Part shown: one piece after another, positions 42,841 through 54,883 of the stretch | How the letters are laid out: each line of letters starts with the position of its first letter | How positions within the stretch are numbered: the first letter of the stretch is position 1 | Origin: Gracilaria domingensis | Taxonomy: Eukaryota; Rhodophyta; Florideophyceae; Gracilariales; Gracilariaceae | Reading direction: 5' to 3' | Length of the DNA stretch: 64,000 nt | Assembly (NCBI GenBank): GCA_022539475.1 | Contig: VCMS01000375.1 | Coordinates: 39,693 to 103,692 of the forward strand | The notes under the pieces: model-generated | Databases searched by the model: none | What the model was told of the DNA's origin: nothing | Seen by the model: only the letters and a program-made list of their open reading frames with translations | Translations under genes and position numbers: made by a program

Positions 42841-43864
42841 GACGCCGTTCCCGTTAGAATGGATGGAACTCAGTTAAACTGAGTGTGGGAGTCTCCAATA
42901 GAGAGGCGCTCGAGTTGAGGTCTACGGCGCCCGAGGCGTCACCGCCTCGCTCCCAAGTCAAAATCCTTTCGAGGAAACAGACCGTCTTAGACGTGGACTC
43001 TACCACCATTGGTGTGTTACGTCGCCCGTGGATACAGTTCAGGAACAACCGGATCCCGGATCGAGTCATGGTAATGGCCAAGCGAAACTACAAGATATTT
43101 GCTGACCTTGGCCTATCCACCCAGTATATGGTGCGTCATCTCTCTGTCTTGGATACAGGTGCTGGCCCCAACTTCATTGTTGAGTCGTTACTACCGCCGG
43201 AAGTCCGTTGTCGAATCCGCCATGGACCCGTCATGGACGTGGCAGATGCTAACAATACCCGTTACAAACGGCTGGAATGGTTTCACTGATTGTCAGGATT
43301 GGTAACTGCATCGAGCAGGTAGAATTCATGGTCTGCAAGACGCTCGCTGCCCCTGTCATTCTAGGGTGTGACTTTTGCGACAGATATGTCGAAGCCATCC
43401 GACCGCGTGCGCGTGAAGCGGAAATGGAAGATGGTTCGGTTGTACCGATTGTTCGTCGCTCATTAAGCCGAGCGTCAGCTAAGCTGGTACCACTACCCGT
43501 TCCTCTACAGGATTCCTCACCTCCGAAGGAGTCGCCGAAGCTCCGCGTAGCGCGTGCAATTCTATTCCGCCAGAATCCCAGGTTTGGGTCGATGTTACTG
43601 CCGCACCGCGTGGTTTGCGGGTTGTTCAACCATTGAACTCGGTGTACGAGAAGTATCAGGTCGCGTTGGCGAACGGAGTTGTTCAAATCAACAGCGAACA
43701 CCCGTTTCGGGTTCTGTTAGCCAATGTTGGCAAGAAACCCCAGTATCTGGTGAAGAACCAAGTAATTGGTACTGTCTTACCGCACCCTACGGCGCTTATC
43801 CCTACAAAGGTGACTGCCGCCGAGATGCTCGGGATTGCTGAAGAACGCACTGGTGTGCTTCCAC

Positions 43865-43877
43865 CTAAGGAGGGGGA
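43865..43877 (+). promoter_or_regulatory. Internal polypurine tract copy (PR/RT linker), element B
   Basis: CTAAGGAGGGGGA, identical to the PPT core of A and C, at the same place in pol as in A and C. Confidence 0.65.
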
Positions 43878-46800
43878 GGGAGAATCATCTCGCTCGTCTG
43901 CATCGGACCAGTCTCAGACGGTTGAACACACGAATGACTCGGAAGTTAGGACCGTTCCTACGAGTTATGACAAGATTGACCCTATCAAGAAGTTAGAAGA
44001 ATTGAATCTCGGTCATGTACCGGTTTCACACCGTGAGAAGTTGCGCAACATGTTGGGAAAGTTTACACCAATGTGGGATGGTTCCTTTGGAGAGGTTTCA
44101 ACTACGGAACACCGGATTGACCTCCTGCCGGAGACCAAGCCGATTTCTCAGCACCCTTACAGAGCAGGCCCGAAAGCACGGGAAGAGGAAGAGTTTCAGA
44201 TCAACAAAATGCTCCGCGCTGGCGTGATAGAACCGGCTCAGTCGCCGTGGGCATCTTCAGTTGTACTGGCTCCGAAACACGATGGGTCCTGGCGCTTTTG
44301 TATCGACTATCGTCGCTTGAACGATGTCACCGTCAAAGACGTGTACCCTATACCTCGTATGGACGAGTATATCGACTCGCTTGGCGATGCTACTGTGTTC
44401 TACACTTTGGATGCAAACTGGGGGTACTGGCAGGTACCAGTTAGACCGGAAGACCGTGACAAGACCGCGTTTACCTGTCATTCAGGACTATACCGCTTTA
44501 AGCGTATGCCGTTCGGGTTAACGAACGCCCCCGCTACGTTTCAGCGTGCTCTGGACATTTTGTTAGCTCGCTTCAAATGGCGGAGTAGCTTGGTATACCC
44601 CGATGACATCATCGTGTTTTCCAACAGTTTGGACGATCACCTCGAACATGTTCGGGAGATAATGACCGCTTTGCGGGATGCTGGAATTACTCTCAAATTG
44701 AGGAAGTGTGAGTTTTTCACTGACTCAGTGAAGTATCTGGGCCATGTCATACGACCAGGACGGTTACTGATCGAGGAAGCTCGCGTGAAGTCCCTCAAAG
44801 AGGCGAAGCACCCCACTACACAGACAGAGCTACGCTCCTTTCTGGGGCTATGCAACGTTTATAGACGGTTCATTTTCCGCTTCGCGAAGATCGCGGGACC
44901 GCTCAACGAACTCCTGAAGAAGGGACAACCGCCCAAATTGGGACCACTTACCCGCACGCAATTGGAGGCTTTCAACTCTCTTAAAGAGGCTGTTACTACG
45001 GCACCCGTGTTAGCGTTACCGAAGAACGGGTTGCCGTACACCGTGGATACGGATTCGAGCGATTACGAGATTGGCTGTGCTCTCTTTCAGACTACACTCG
45101 AAGGGGAACGCAAACCAATTGGATATTGGTCTCGTACACTCAACGTGCACGAGCGCAATTACTCGGTATCCGAGAAGGACTGTCTCGCCATGGTATGGGC
45201 TTTGCAGACTCTACGACCATATCTTATGGGTGTGCACTTTACCGTCAATACGGATCATTCCGCATTGCGTTGGTTAATGTCAGTCACGGAGCCTTCCGGA
45301 CGCTTAATGCGTTGGCGTCTTCGGCTTGCCGAGTTTGACTACGAGGTCACCTATAAGAAGGGTTGTTTAAACGCGCAAGCGGATGCTCTTTCACGTTTAG
45401 GAACGGAAGGTGAAGCTTTAACCGTCGATGACGAGGATGAAGATATCCCCTGTTTCCTCATGGAGGAGGGTGATGAGGACTACTACATCGTGTCGGACGA
45501 CATCTGCGATGATTTGCTCGTCGCAGACGGTGAACACCCGGAATCCGGTACATTCGTCCCCATTAATCCAGAAGAGCTGGTGCGGGAGCAGCAATCTGAC
45601 CCGTTCCGTACGAGGATACGCGCCCAGATTAATGGCGGTGCGAAGATCCCCTTTGGGGTTAATTCTCAAGGTTACCTCCTCAGAGTTGCTCGTTCTACCC
45701 CGCAGATTGTGGTTCCTCACTCCTTACAAACAAGAGTATTGCATCTCTCGCATCACTCGCGGATGGCTTCCCATCCGGGTGCTAAGCGGTTACACACGAC
45801 ACTGCGTCGGGATATCTACTCGCACGCGTTAGCGTTGGACTGCTACACCATCTTGAAGGCGTGTACACATTGTGCTCGCAAGCCAGTTAAACAGCGTCGC
45901 CATGCGAAGAAACTAACACTTTTCCCCGCAAGGGCGCCGTTGGAGTTTATTGCCATCGATATACTCGGTGAGTTCTTGCGTACTTCCCGAGGAAATCGGT
46001 TCTTACTCGTTATTACGGATAGATTCAGTAAGCTAGTCCGGATAGTTCCGTTGAAGTCGATTACAGCACGCAGTGTTGCGGAGGCATTCGTTCGCCATTG
46101 GGTTATGGTCTACGGTCCCCGGGTCAATCTCCTTTCGGATAATGGTCCGCAGTTTACTGCGCGTTTCTTCCAGGATGTCTGTCGGATACTCGACGTAAAG
46201 AATCTCTTCACGACGACGTATCATCTCCAATGCAATGGGCAAGTCGAACTGTGTAACCGGACAATGCTCTCCGCGTTGCGGGCTTATACTGTTGAACACC
46301 CGAAAACTTGGGATCTCTACACGGATACCGTGACGTATGCGTATAATACGCAAGCTCACAGAGTAACTGGTTTATCGCCCTTTGAGCTCGTGCTCTCACG
46401 GACACCACCGCCAGTTGCGGTTGAACCATCAGCAAAGCTGGATACGTCACCGTCAATACGGGATCACTACTTGCAATGGAAGCAGTGGTTATCCGCAATG
46501 GTAACTGTCGCCAGGTCGTCAATGGCGAAAGTACAACACGCTTACAAGCGGAACTTTGATGCCCGGGTACGGAGACCACTACCGCCACTGAAAGTGGGAA
46601 ACCTCGCCTTTGTCAGGAAGGAGTACTACAACCCTGAAAAGGAGAGGCGCCACAAGCTTTCAACCATCGCTGATGGTCCATACCGCGTTATTAGCGTGAA
46701 TACGGAAACAGTGGTACTGGAAGTTGGCGACGCTCATGAGCGATTCTCCCGCGATCGCGTTGTGCAGGGCCCAACCGTGCACACGGAAGTAGTTTCGGAT

Positions 46801-47017
46801 TCACAGCAAGAAGCTGGACAGACACAGAACCGAGAATTCTCGTCGCAGAACACTAAACCTACTGTGGGGCTTCGCCACCCTGCAAGGGGTCTCGCAGAGG
46901 TACCGATTATATCGTCGCAAGCCGAGATATCGGAACATACACCGCTGGTGAAATCGCGTTTCACAGCGTCTATTACACCGTCAACAGACGTGATGATTGC
47001 TCCCCGTAACGCTCCAC

Positions 47018-47030
47018 CTAAGGAGGGGGA
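47018..47030 (+). promoter_or_regulatory. Internal polypurine tract copy (IN/chromodomain linker), element B
   Basis: Another exact copy of CTAAGGAGGGGGA, just before the TGA at 47038. Confidence 0.65.
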
Positions 47031-48801
47031 GGAGGATTGACGCGTCGTCGCGGAGAGTGAGTCACCGGTGTCGCTACCGTCGCAGCACCGTGATTCACGG
47101 GAAGATAATGAAGAGGAGGCGGAGTCGCCTCAGGACACCGTCGAGGACGTAGTTGCTACGGACACCACGGTCAGTGGGAAGGATCACCCGCTATCGCGTG
47201 TTGAAGCCGCGAAGGACGCGCTGCAGTCGACCGCTGTCCCGCAGAACTCCGCGGAGGATGCCCAACCTTCTACGAAGGATCGCGAACTCTCTGAAGGATA
47301 CTGCACGCAACGAACGCACTCGAGGTTGTCCCAGGATACTGGTATCGCTCACCCGCTTGGGGAATTGTCGCCAGAACACGCGCCCATCGCCTCGTCGGCG
47401 CAGGACGCGGAGCATGCTCTCGTTCGCGACGTTACCATGGCAAGGCCGAAAGTTGATCAAGAACACTCGACTCCTCGGCAGAGTGAGGCTACAGCGAAGC
47501 TGGGTACTGTATCACGGAGTATTCGGGACGTGCAGTCGCCGCAAAACGTCGCTGACGACCGCCACATACCGCCTTCGCGGGCGCGCGCTAAGGAGGTCAC
47601 GGCAGATCCCGGTACCTTAGACACTGCAGAGCAGGAAGAAGAGAAGACGCTCGCTGAAGCGAAGATCACACACCCCGGTTCGGGTAATGGTAGTGCACCG
47701 TTGCAACCAGCCGTGGGGAAGTCGCAAGTCGCACGTCATGACGTTTCGATAAGTCATGACGGCGCACCGCTCGTTGGAGATACGGATTACAGCCCTGATT
47801 TAGGGAAAACGCACACTGCAGCTGCAGGAGCGCTTGCGCACCACAAATCTTGGGGCGCGCAGCGCGCGCCACACAGTGGGCCAATCACAGCTCGTGGCAG
47901 TGCCACCACCGCGAACCGTCGCGTGTCGTCACGTGAACCGGCACGTGCCGTGGTGAACAATCCGCCTCCGCGTCCGCCTTCACCGTCAAGACGGCAACTA
48001 CCGCGTGAAATAGCCGTTCGCGGACCCACCGAAACGGCGAAGCTGCTTGAGGAAGCCCGGAAACGGGAAGCGAACACTCAACAGAAGACACGTTCACCGC
48101 CGAATGCGTCAGTCGAGACTCACAGCACCGCTGGTGACGAAGTTACGGCACCGCCGCAGCGCGCTGACGACCCTTCGCAGGGAGAGCTCGAGCGGGGCGT
48201 ATACTCGAAAGAGTTCGTCGTAGAACACATTGTGGGACACAGTTGGAACCCGAAGGGGTATGTTCAGTACCAGGTACGCTGGCATGGCTATCCGCCGTCG
48301 CGGGATTCGGACGAACCCGTGGAGCACTTACCCCGATCGAAGATCGTGCAGTACCATCGTCGAACTAACACGGCGTTGCCGGCTAACATACATCAAGCGA
48401 TGGTCGGATAACACACGTCGTTGGAGACGGAGGCTTATCGCGTACCGCGCACGAACGGTCCTACGAACGACAACACTCAATCGAGGAATACTGCGACAAC
48501 CTCCAGAGGAGTACTGTACCGCTACTCGCGTGGTGCGGAGACACTCTATGGAGAGGACAGTTGAAGTTCGAACAGTTATGCCCTTAGGAAGAGGAGACGA
48601 CAGATACACTCGAAAGAGGAAGAAGACTCTATGAAGAGGAAATGAAGCTCAGAAGAGAAAGAAGAACTCTATGAAGAGGAAATAGAAACTCGTAAGAGGA
48701 AGATTACCCCGAAAGGGAGAAGTTATGAAGTATATACCTTGAGAAAGGAAAGAAGCCTTGAAGTCAAGAGAAGTCACAGTTTTACTGGTTATCGTAACTA
48801 T

Positions 48802-48829
48802 GTTGCGGCTCGCTACTCGAGCCCGCAAC
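48802..48829. terminator. Hairpin between convergent genes, element B
   Basis: Reverse-complement counterpart of the hairpin at 30677-30704, preserved base for base, at the meeting point of pol and the antisense ORF. Confidence 0.5.
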
Positions 48830-48885
48830 TGCCTAGCTAATGGGTATTACCCAGGAGGGACTCGATGGAGGAGAAGTTGCACGAG

Positions 48886-50921
48886 TTACTCGGAACCAGG
48901 CTGATTGTTCGCGCTCGCGAGCTGCGCAAGGAGCGCATCGCCCATTTGCGAAATGTAACCCGACGCCGCGTCGGAAGCACCAGTCTCGCTGAGGAACTGA
49001 GCAATCACGGCAGCCCGTGCTTCGTCAGAGATACCCGCGTTCGCTGCTTCGTTGCTTCGTTCGGCGCAGCGGACGCCGCCATCGCAGAATGGGCAGCACT
49101 CTCCTCTGGAGTCGAGACAACCACTGGTGTGGGTACAAGAACCGCTTGAGGCGCCGAGGGAACATTCACCGGGCTCGACAAGGCCGCGTTAGCACCCGCT
49201 TGGGGACCTGGCACTGCTGAAGCAGGCACTGTCCCCTCCACCGGAGCTGCCGCGAAGTCGTCGTCGCCGTACTCGTCACCGTCATTGGGAGCGTCGTCAA
49301 CCATGACGTTCTGGTCCCCAACAGGGTGGAAGAACTCATCAGTTATGATGAAGCCCGTAGGGTGCCCCGGAGGGATGACTCGCTTGGCGTTCCGAAGGAG
49401 CTCCGCCTCGGCGTTGGTAATCGGCACCCGTGTCCAGGGGTCGTAATAGATGTAATCACCCGACAGTGGGGACCTGCGACCCGGAGACCGATCAATAGCG
49501 GAATCGCCTTCTTCCTGCGCGCTCTGCGAAAGAAGAACCTGGCTCCAGTCGACCCCATCAATCACTCGCAAGAGGCACATGACTTCCGAGAAGTTTCCAT
49601 TACCGCTAAGCGGGATAGTGAGATCCAAGGCTTGGATGAGCTGCCGCAAACGGGGGGGAATGAACCACAGTCGATACTGGTCATACACCTCGATGAGGAG
49701 ATACACCGCTATTCGCGCCGCCCACTCCGTGAGGACAATGCTCCACCATCCCGTAAACGGGTTTGTCACGAGCTCACTACCCACATACGTGAGACAGGGG
49801 GGGAGTTCCACGTAACAGCCACGGCAGACCTCCACGGACGCCCACACAAAAGGGAGAGGAACATATCTCCCACGCATGTGGCGCGGACGAATCCGGTTTG
49901 ACTCCGTGTTTTGATACGGGATAAGGTAACCCCATCGGGAGCGGGCACGTCGTTCGGGACGGATCATTGTTTGAAGGTAGTTGGACCGCGGCACGCGTGG
50001 GAGATATCGAAATTCTGCACGCAGGAGCGGACGGGTCCAGCACAGGAGATCCTGGTGAACGGGGACGTTCTGGTAACGCTCCACCACACCGGCGAGCCGG
50101 GCAAGATTCTCTCCATATTGGATTTCGCCGAGTGTTCGGAAGAAGGCCACGTCGAAACGGAAGTGCGCCGGAATCGGGCGCTCTGAGTACGTGCGAAACA
50201 TTCGCATGTGCGCTACGCGAACCATGGCCGCCCGAGCGGAGTTGTGCGACTGACCACGATGGTGGACGAGCGCGTTGGTAGGCACGGTAATCCGGTAATG
50301 CCAGTCGAACCTCACCGTCATCCAGACGTGCACACCTCCTGGGAGGTGACCACTGCCATCGGCATACGCCTCGACGAAGGAACGATTGGTCACGCCTTGC
50401 GGATGAAACCACGCAGCCCGTAAGAACAGTGTGGGATTGCTGCGAGGGTCGACGTTGCCCAATTCATCATACGACGCCCACGCGCTCGCATGCGGGTTGA
50501 CTACCGGTTGGACCGGGACAGCAGGAGCGATCCAGTTCCACTGCGGTATAGACGCCGGGGGCGGAAGTTAACCACCCGTCTGGGGAAGGGGCGCCGTGTG
50601 AAATCCCGGATTGACCGGTTGCGGAAACGGAACGGCAGCGGAAGACGGCTGTGAGAGAGGCACTCCAGAGGAGGAAGGGTATGACGGCCCAGCGAAACCA
50701 CCAACGTATTGGTTCTGAGACCCGCCAGGCGGTTGGTTGCTACCCTGATTCGGGTTCGGCATCGCAGGAAGCGCGCGAGGAAGAGACGAAAGCGCTGGAA
50801 GCGAGAGAGAAGGGAGAGCGCGCCGAGGTATCGGAGGAGACGCTACCGCAGTACGCGTGGAGAGGAGTTGACAGGTGTCGCCGTTAGAAGAGACCGGGGA
50901 GGCTGGATTGGAGACCGTCAT
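48886..50921 (-). pseudogene. Antisense ORF of element B, unknown protein, one stop and one frameshift
   Basis: ATG at 50921, homologous start to that of A. TAA at 50568 replaces a Gln codon of A, and an 8-bp duplication near 49055 (AACGAAGC) shifts the last ~50 codons. Between 50567 and about 49060 the frame is fully open, including the two positions where A has stops. The core is nearly identical to that of A. Comparing A and B shows the ancestral frame was open throughout, about 675 codons. It starts about 80 bp inside the 3' LTR and is convergent to pol. Confidence 0.75.
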
Positions 50922-50985
50922 GCCAACGTGCTTAAATGCACTCCAGAGGACGAAAGCCAAACCGCTCGCGGGGTCGTCTCGCACC

Positions 50986-51000
50986 CTAAAGAGGGGTAAA
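50986..51000 (+). promoter_or_regulatory. 3' polypurine tract of element B (mutated)
   Basis: CTAAAGAGGGGTAAA immediately before the 3' LTR, two differences from the CTAAGGAGGGGGAAA of A. Confidence 0.8.
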
Positions 51001-51817
51001 TGTATTGCAACGCGATTGCGGGACTCCTTCGCAGATGCGATTCATAATACGCACGGCGATACCGGGAGGTGATGGCCCACAGTATGAGTAACTGGTGAGA
51101 TCAGCCCATTCTTGGGTATACTTAATATTAGAATTAGTGTTATGAGGTGCACGGCCTAGCCGGTGAGTCACACACGTGTGGGGGGTTTGCACCCATTCAT
51201 TGGGGTATTTGAGGTAGATATTTGTAGCATATCTGCGGTACCACACTGACAGTGGGCCAACCTACTGCAGTACTTAGTAGGTTGAGCTGCACCCATTGCT
51301 GGGGAAGTAAACGGAACAACCGAGTGCTCGGCTCTGATATTTCACCCTTGGTGACCGATATCCTCCTCCCGGAGAGTCGACACCTTGTGCAGGATTCATC
51401 ATCCGCCTCGCGACATCATTAACACCACTACCGCTTTCGCGTGTTTACTTTTTGTGTGTTTTCCTTATTTCTGTCCCTGTTATACAGGTAGCACTACTTG
51501 GTGTACCGGTGCATACCGATCGTGGCTCGACACACTCGCGTGGCCTATTACCGCTCTCGTGTGTCATCGCCTTACTCGTGGGTATCGCGTGCTACGCACG
51601 TGACGCTACTGCCGACTTGTGTCGTGTGTTCTCTACCGCTGTACGCGTCTTCTTCGCCGCCTCGCTCCCCCCATTACTTGGGAAGGGTCTACCGCGGTCT
51701 TACACCCGGCATTGCCGTGTCGTACCTGTGGGAGCGCTCTACTGCTGTGCTCGTATTTTGAGAGAGGGTCTAAACCGCCTTTGCGTGTCTTTCCCCATCG
51801 CTGGGTTTTGCACAACA
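51001..51817 (+). repeat. 3' LTR of element B
   Basis: 817 bp from TGTATTGCAACGCG to GGGTTTTGCACAACA, homologous along its length to the LTRs of A. The fourth and following bases differ from the TGTAGTGC of A by one substitution. Confidence 0.9.
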
Positions 51818-51949
51818 AATAGATCTTTATTCCTGTAGAGTCCACTAGAAAGAGAGCTATTTGATAAAGAGTTCCCTTGCACGGTTTGACACTACAAAGT
51901 TGCAAGCAACGCCGGAATCGAGCCTACGTAATGTAGTCTAACGCTCATC

Positions 51950-52930
51950 TGTAGAGCAAAACCCCAGCGATGGGATCGTCTCTTAAGGCGTTCGAGTTCT
52001 TGCCCTCTAGACGAGGTGAACTCAGTGGTGTGCTCTCCGAACATGGATAGTGCGGGTGTAAGACCGCCCGTGGTACGGGATATACCTATGGAGGTTGATG
52101 CCTGAACGGGCCTGATCCAGGAATCCGGCGAAAAGCGACGGAATGATTGAAGAGGAAGGTACCGTAGAGCGGTGTAAACCCTAGGCAAAAGGGGGAAAAG
52201 GAAGGGAAATCAAAGGAGAAAAAGAGAGGAATCCCGCGGTGGGACGTGCGGCAAGCGGCAACAGATCCGGCGCCGGGAGACGACGATGTGTATCAAGCCC
52301 ACGCGGCACAACTCTATACAGAGACGGAAACGATACCAATTGCGGTGAAAGCAGTACAACTGCACAGTAAAAGAAACAGAAAGTCCGAAGACACGGAATA
52401 AATAAGCCCGAAGGCAAGGCCACAATGGTCAGTATTGCCTGAGTGATCCCGAGGGATGAATCCAATCCGTACCGTACGCGGTGACCCTCCTGAGGGAGTT
52501 GTACACTTTGCGCAGGCGAACTTGGTTCAGAGCCGAACTCGGTTACGCTTTACTGAAAGAGGAGGTCACCGGGAGGCCACCTCTTATATCGTAACCGATA
52601 AATTAGTTAAACTAAATTAAATAATCTAGTGCACACCTAAGCAGGTCCATACACGTGGTGCACGTGACAACCCGCGGCAGCGGCCAGTAAAATATCCGAC
52701 AATCATAACAAGACATGTGTGAGCACACCCATTCCTACACACGCGTACACGCGACCAATACTCATCTGCGCGACGTCATGGCCGACCCCTCAGGGTGCCA
52801 TACCTCAATACTGTCGAAAAGTATCCCATCCGTGGGCCAATACTGATACCTTCCGAGTCCCCGAAATCATCCTTACCAGGGGTTTATGAAATCCTTCCCC
52901 GTGTACCGGGCGAGCACTTTTTGCTCTACA
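51950..52930 (-). repeat. 3' LTR of element C
   Basis: 981 bp with 12-bp perfect terminal inverted repeats, TGTAGAGCAAAA and TTTTGCTCTACA. Near 51955-51975 it keeps the segment AAAACCCCAGCGATGGG seen at the corresponding end of the A/B LTR, showing common descent. It is longer than the A/B LTR and otherwise not alignable by eye. Confidence 0.85.
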
Positions 52931-52945
52931 TATCCCCCTCCTTAG
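52931..52945 (-). promoter_or_regulatory. 3' polypurine tract of element C
   Basis: CTAAGGAGGGGGATA on the element strand, the same 13-nt core as in A, directly next to the LTR. Confidence 0.85.
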
Positions 52946-53010
52946 CGCAGGAAACATCCGGTTTGCAAGTGGAGACTCATCAGCGAGCGAGTATGTAAGC
53001 GTGGTCCACC

Positions 53011-54771
53011 ATGGACATATCCGAGATTCCGGTTCTTCGTCACAACGAGACACACGCGCAAGCGCACTCAACTTCTCTGCACTCAGACGATTCAGTACTT
53101 GAAGTTTCCTCCGCGATCGACGATTCGATGAACGCTCAATAAGGCGACGATAAGCATTCCCAAGCCGGGGCTCCGAACGTTTCGGGTCCCGCAACTCCTG
53201 CGACAGGATATCTCGGCGGTTTCGCCTCCGCTTCTCTGCCTCAGAGTCAACATCACACGAGCACACCGAACCCAGTTGACGTCGCGGCCTGGAATTCCGC
53301 TCAGACGGTGCCCTTGTTGGCGACTCCAGCTGGCTGGATAGCGCGTGAATCGCTTCTTGTTCAAGATCCGACTACCGAAGGAAGCTAGGCCTATTCCAGA
53401 GCACCCTGGTTTCACCCGACAGCGGTTCGCTACAGTTCGTTGATGGATTCATACACCGAGAATGGTATGCTGCCTGGCGGCCTACACCGAGATATGGTGG
53501 ATTTCTGGGATTGGAGACACGGCGTGGCGGTCGCACCTCACGTTTTGTCACGGAAACGACGCGGCCATGGATACGAAACGCTAGATGAAGCGCGCGCGGC
53601 TATGGCGCGATTGGCATACTTTCGGAAGGAACGAGCCTCGTTCCCCGAGAGTATTCCCGAGTCATACGGGTTCGACCTTTCCCGGTTCCGAACTTACGGA
53701 GAGATCAAGTATGGCGCGAACCTCGCGGACTTCCAAGCCGTGTAAAACTTCCCGGAGGCGATGCCGGCGGACATTTTCCTGTTCAAAAGGCCTATCCTGC
53801 GAGCGGAGTTCCGATATCTACATCGCCCTTCGGGAGAGGGAAGCTTCTTCGACCGACCGCGAAACGAACGTAAATGGCGATCCCGGTTCGGGTATCTGAT
53901 TCCACACCAGAACATGGAGGTTGAACGTTTGCGTCCGGACGCACTAGCGGGTCGATTTGCTCCACTCCCATCGTGGTGGGCTCACTATGAGGTACGACGC
54001 GGGTGTTTCCCGGAATTGCCGCCGTGCATCTCGTATGTGGGGTCACGCATGATTGCGAATTCGCACTGAGAGTATTGGATGCTCTTCATCGCTGAATGGA
54101 CCGCTCTCGTTGCCGCGTTTATGCTATGGGAAGCATACGACCAGGACCGTGTTTGGTATTTGCCTCCGAGGTTACCGAATGTGATTAGATCACTGGACTT
54201 ATACACCGCGCTCGGTTTGGACGACAACTTCAGCGAGGTCATCAGCCTTATCTATCTCATCGATTCCATTGATTGGAGTACCGTTCCGGCCGAAAACTTC
54301 CCCAGGGGCACTCGTTCGCACTACGACTGTTCGCCCGGGCGAAGACATCCGGGTGCAGGTGACTTCGTGTATTACGATCCCTGGGAGGGAGTTACTGTCC
54401 CGTAGGAGCGGGCTCTCGTCCTAAGCGGACTTTTCGAGTGGTTCCGAGCGATCACCCTATTGGGTTCATGTTTTCCGACAACTATTACTCCGTAGCAGAG
54501 GAGGACGATCCAATGGTGGATGATACTGTGGAAGACCCGGCACGGGAGGTCCGTCGGCGGCTTCCGCAGGAGTTCCGGTTGCCGGAGGGGTGGCTGCGCT
54601 AGTTGCTCCTATCGGTTGGGCGTGGGCCCTTCGCAGGGGAATATTGACCTTCGCGTGATAGCGATGCGCAACCAACTCCTCGGACTTGGGGTGCCGGTTC
54701 CACCGGATATGTACGACCTCGGCCAGCTGTTGGCATTGAGCGCACAGGCTTTCGCGAGTCAGCCTCCCTAA
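53011..54771 (+). pseudogene. Antisense ORF of element C, diverged homologue, several stops
   Basis: From the ATG at 53011 the frame stays in phase through stops at 53140, about 53386, 53743 and 54067 to 54403, with a shift soon after, ending at 54771. Matches to A/B include APWFHPTAV (QGV in A), MLPGGLHRDM, EARAAMARLAYFRK, YGEIKYGANLA, RAEFRYLHR, SRFGYLIPHQN, PPCISYVGSRMIAN, FVYYDPWEG and DHPIGFMFSDNYY. Identity is clearly below half in the N-terminal core, yet length, order and Trp/Pro/Gly positions are kept, which means this protein was selected while the subfamilies diverged. Confidence 0.75.
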
Positions 54772-54837
54772 GCGGGGCCGTCCAACCCTGGAGGTGCCGG
54801 TCCTTCGACAGGATGGCAGTGATCTCGACGGTAAGTT

Positions 54838-54883
54838 CCCTCCATGATGGGCTGTGGTAGGCTACCACAGCCATCATGGAGGG
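54838..54883. terminator. Hairpin between convergent genes, element C
   Basis: CCCTCCATGATGGGCTGTGG faces its complement around GGTAGGCTACC, with a single bulged base. Unrelated in sequence to the A/B hairpin but in the same position, just after the antisense ORF. Confidence 0.55.

Larger units (their letters stand above)
42841..48411 (+). pseudogene. pol: pol of element B: protease, RT, RNase H, integrase, chromodomain
   Basis: Protease DTG at 43152 (VLDTGAGPNF); frameshifts near 43250 and 43555 follow. From 43615 a single frame carries RT, RNase H (VDTDSSDYEIGCALF) and integrase (HHCC CTHCARK; catalytic AIDILGEF, LLSDNGPQF, NGQVELCN). It stops at 47038 (TGA, where A has TCA) and resumes to 48411. 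The chromodomain (about 48203-48360) has EFVVEHIVGHSWNPKG and YQVRWHGYPPSRDSDEP. The RT motif reads VYPDD in place of VYLDD, and the integrase Glu motif has lost the following Arg-Phe. It is inactive, but nearly the whole polyprotein is readable. Confidence 0.9.
40092..51817 (+). mobile_element. Retrotransposon B: Ty3/gypsy chromovirus with antisense ORF
   Basis: Order: truncated 5' LTR (40092-40362), gag from 40803, pol to 48411, convergent antisense ORF (50921 to 48886), polypurine tract and full 3' LTR (51001-51817). It is the best-preserved copy, with a single 1141-codon pol frame from 43615 to 47040. By hand the 271 bp shared by its two LTRs differ at about 15 positions, so it is not a recent insertion. 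Confidence 0.9.
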
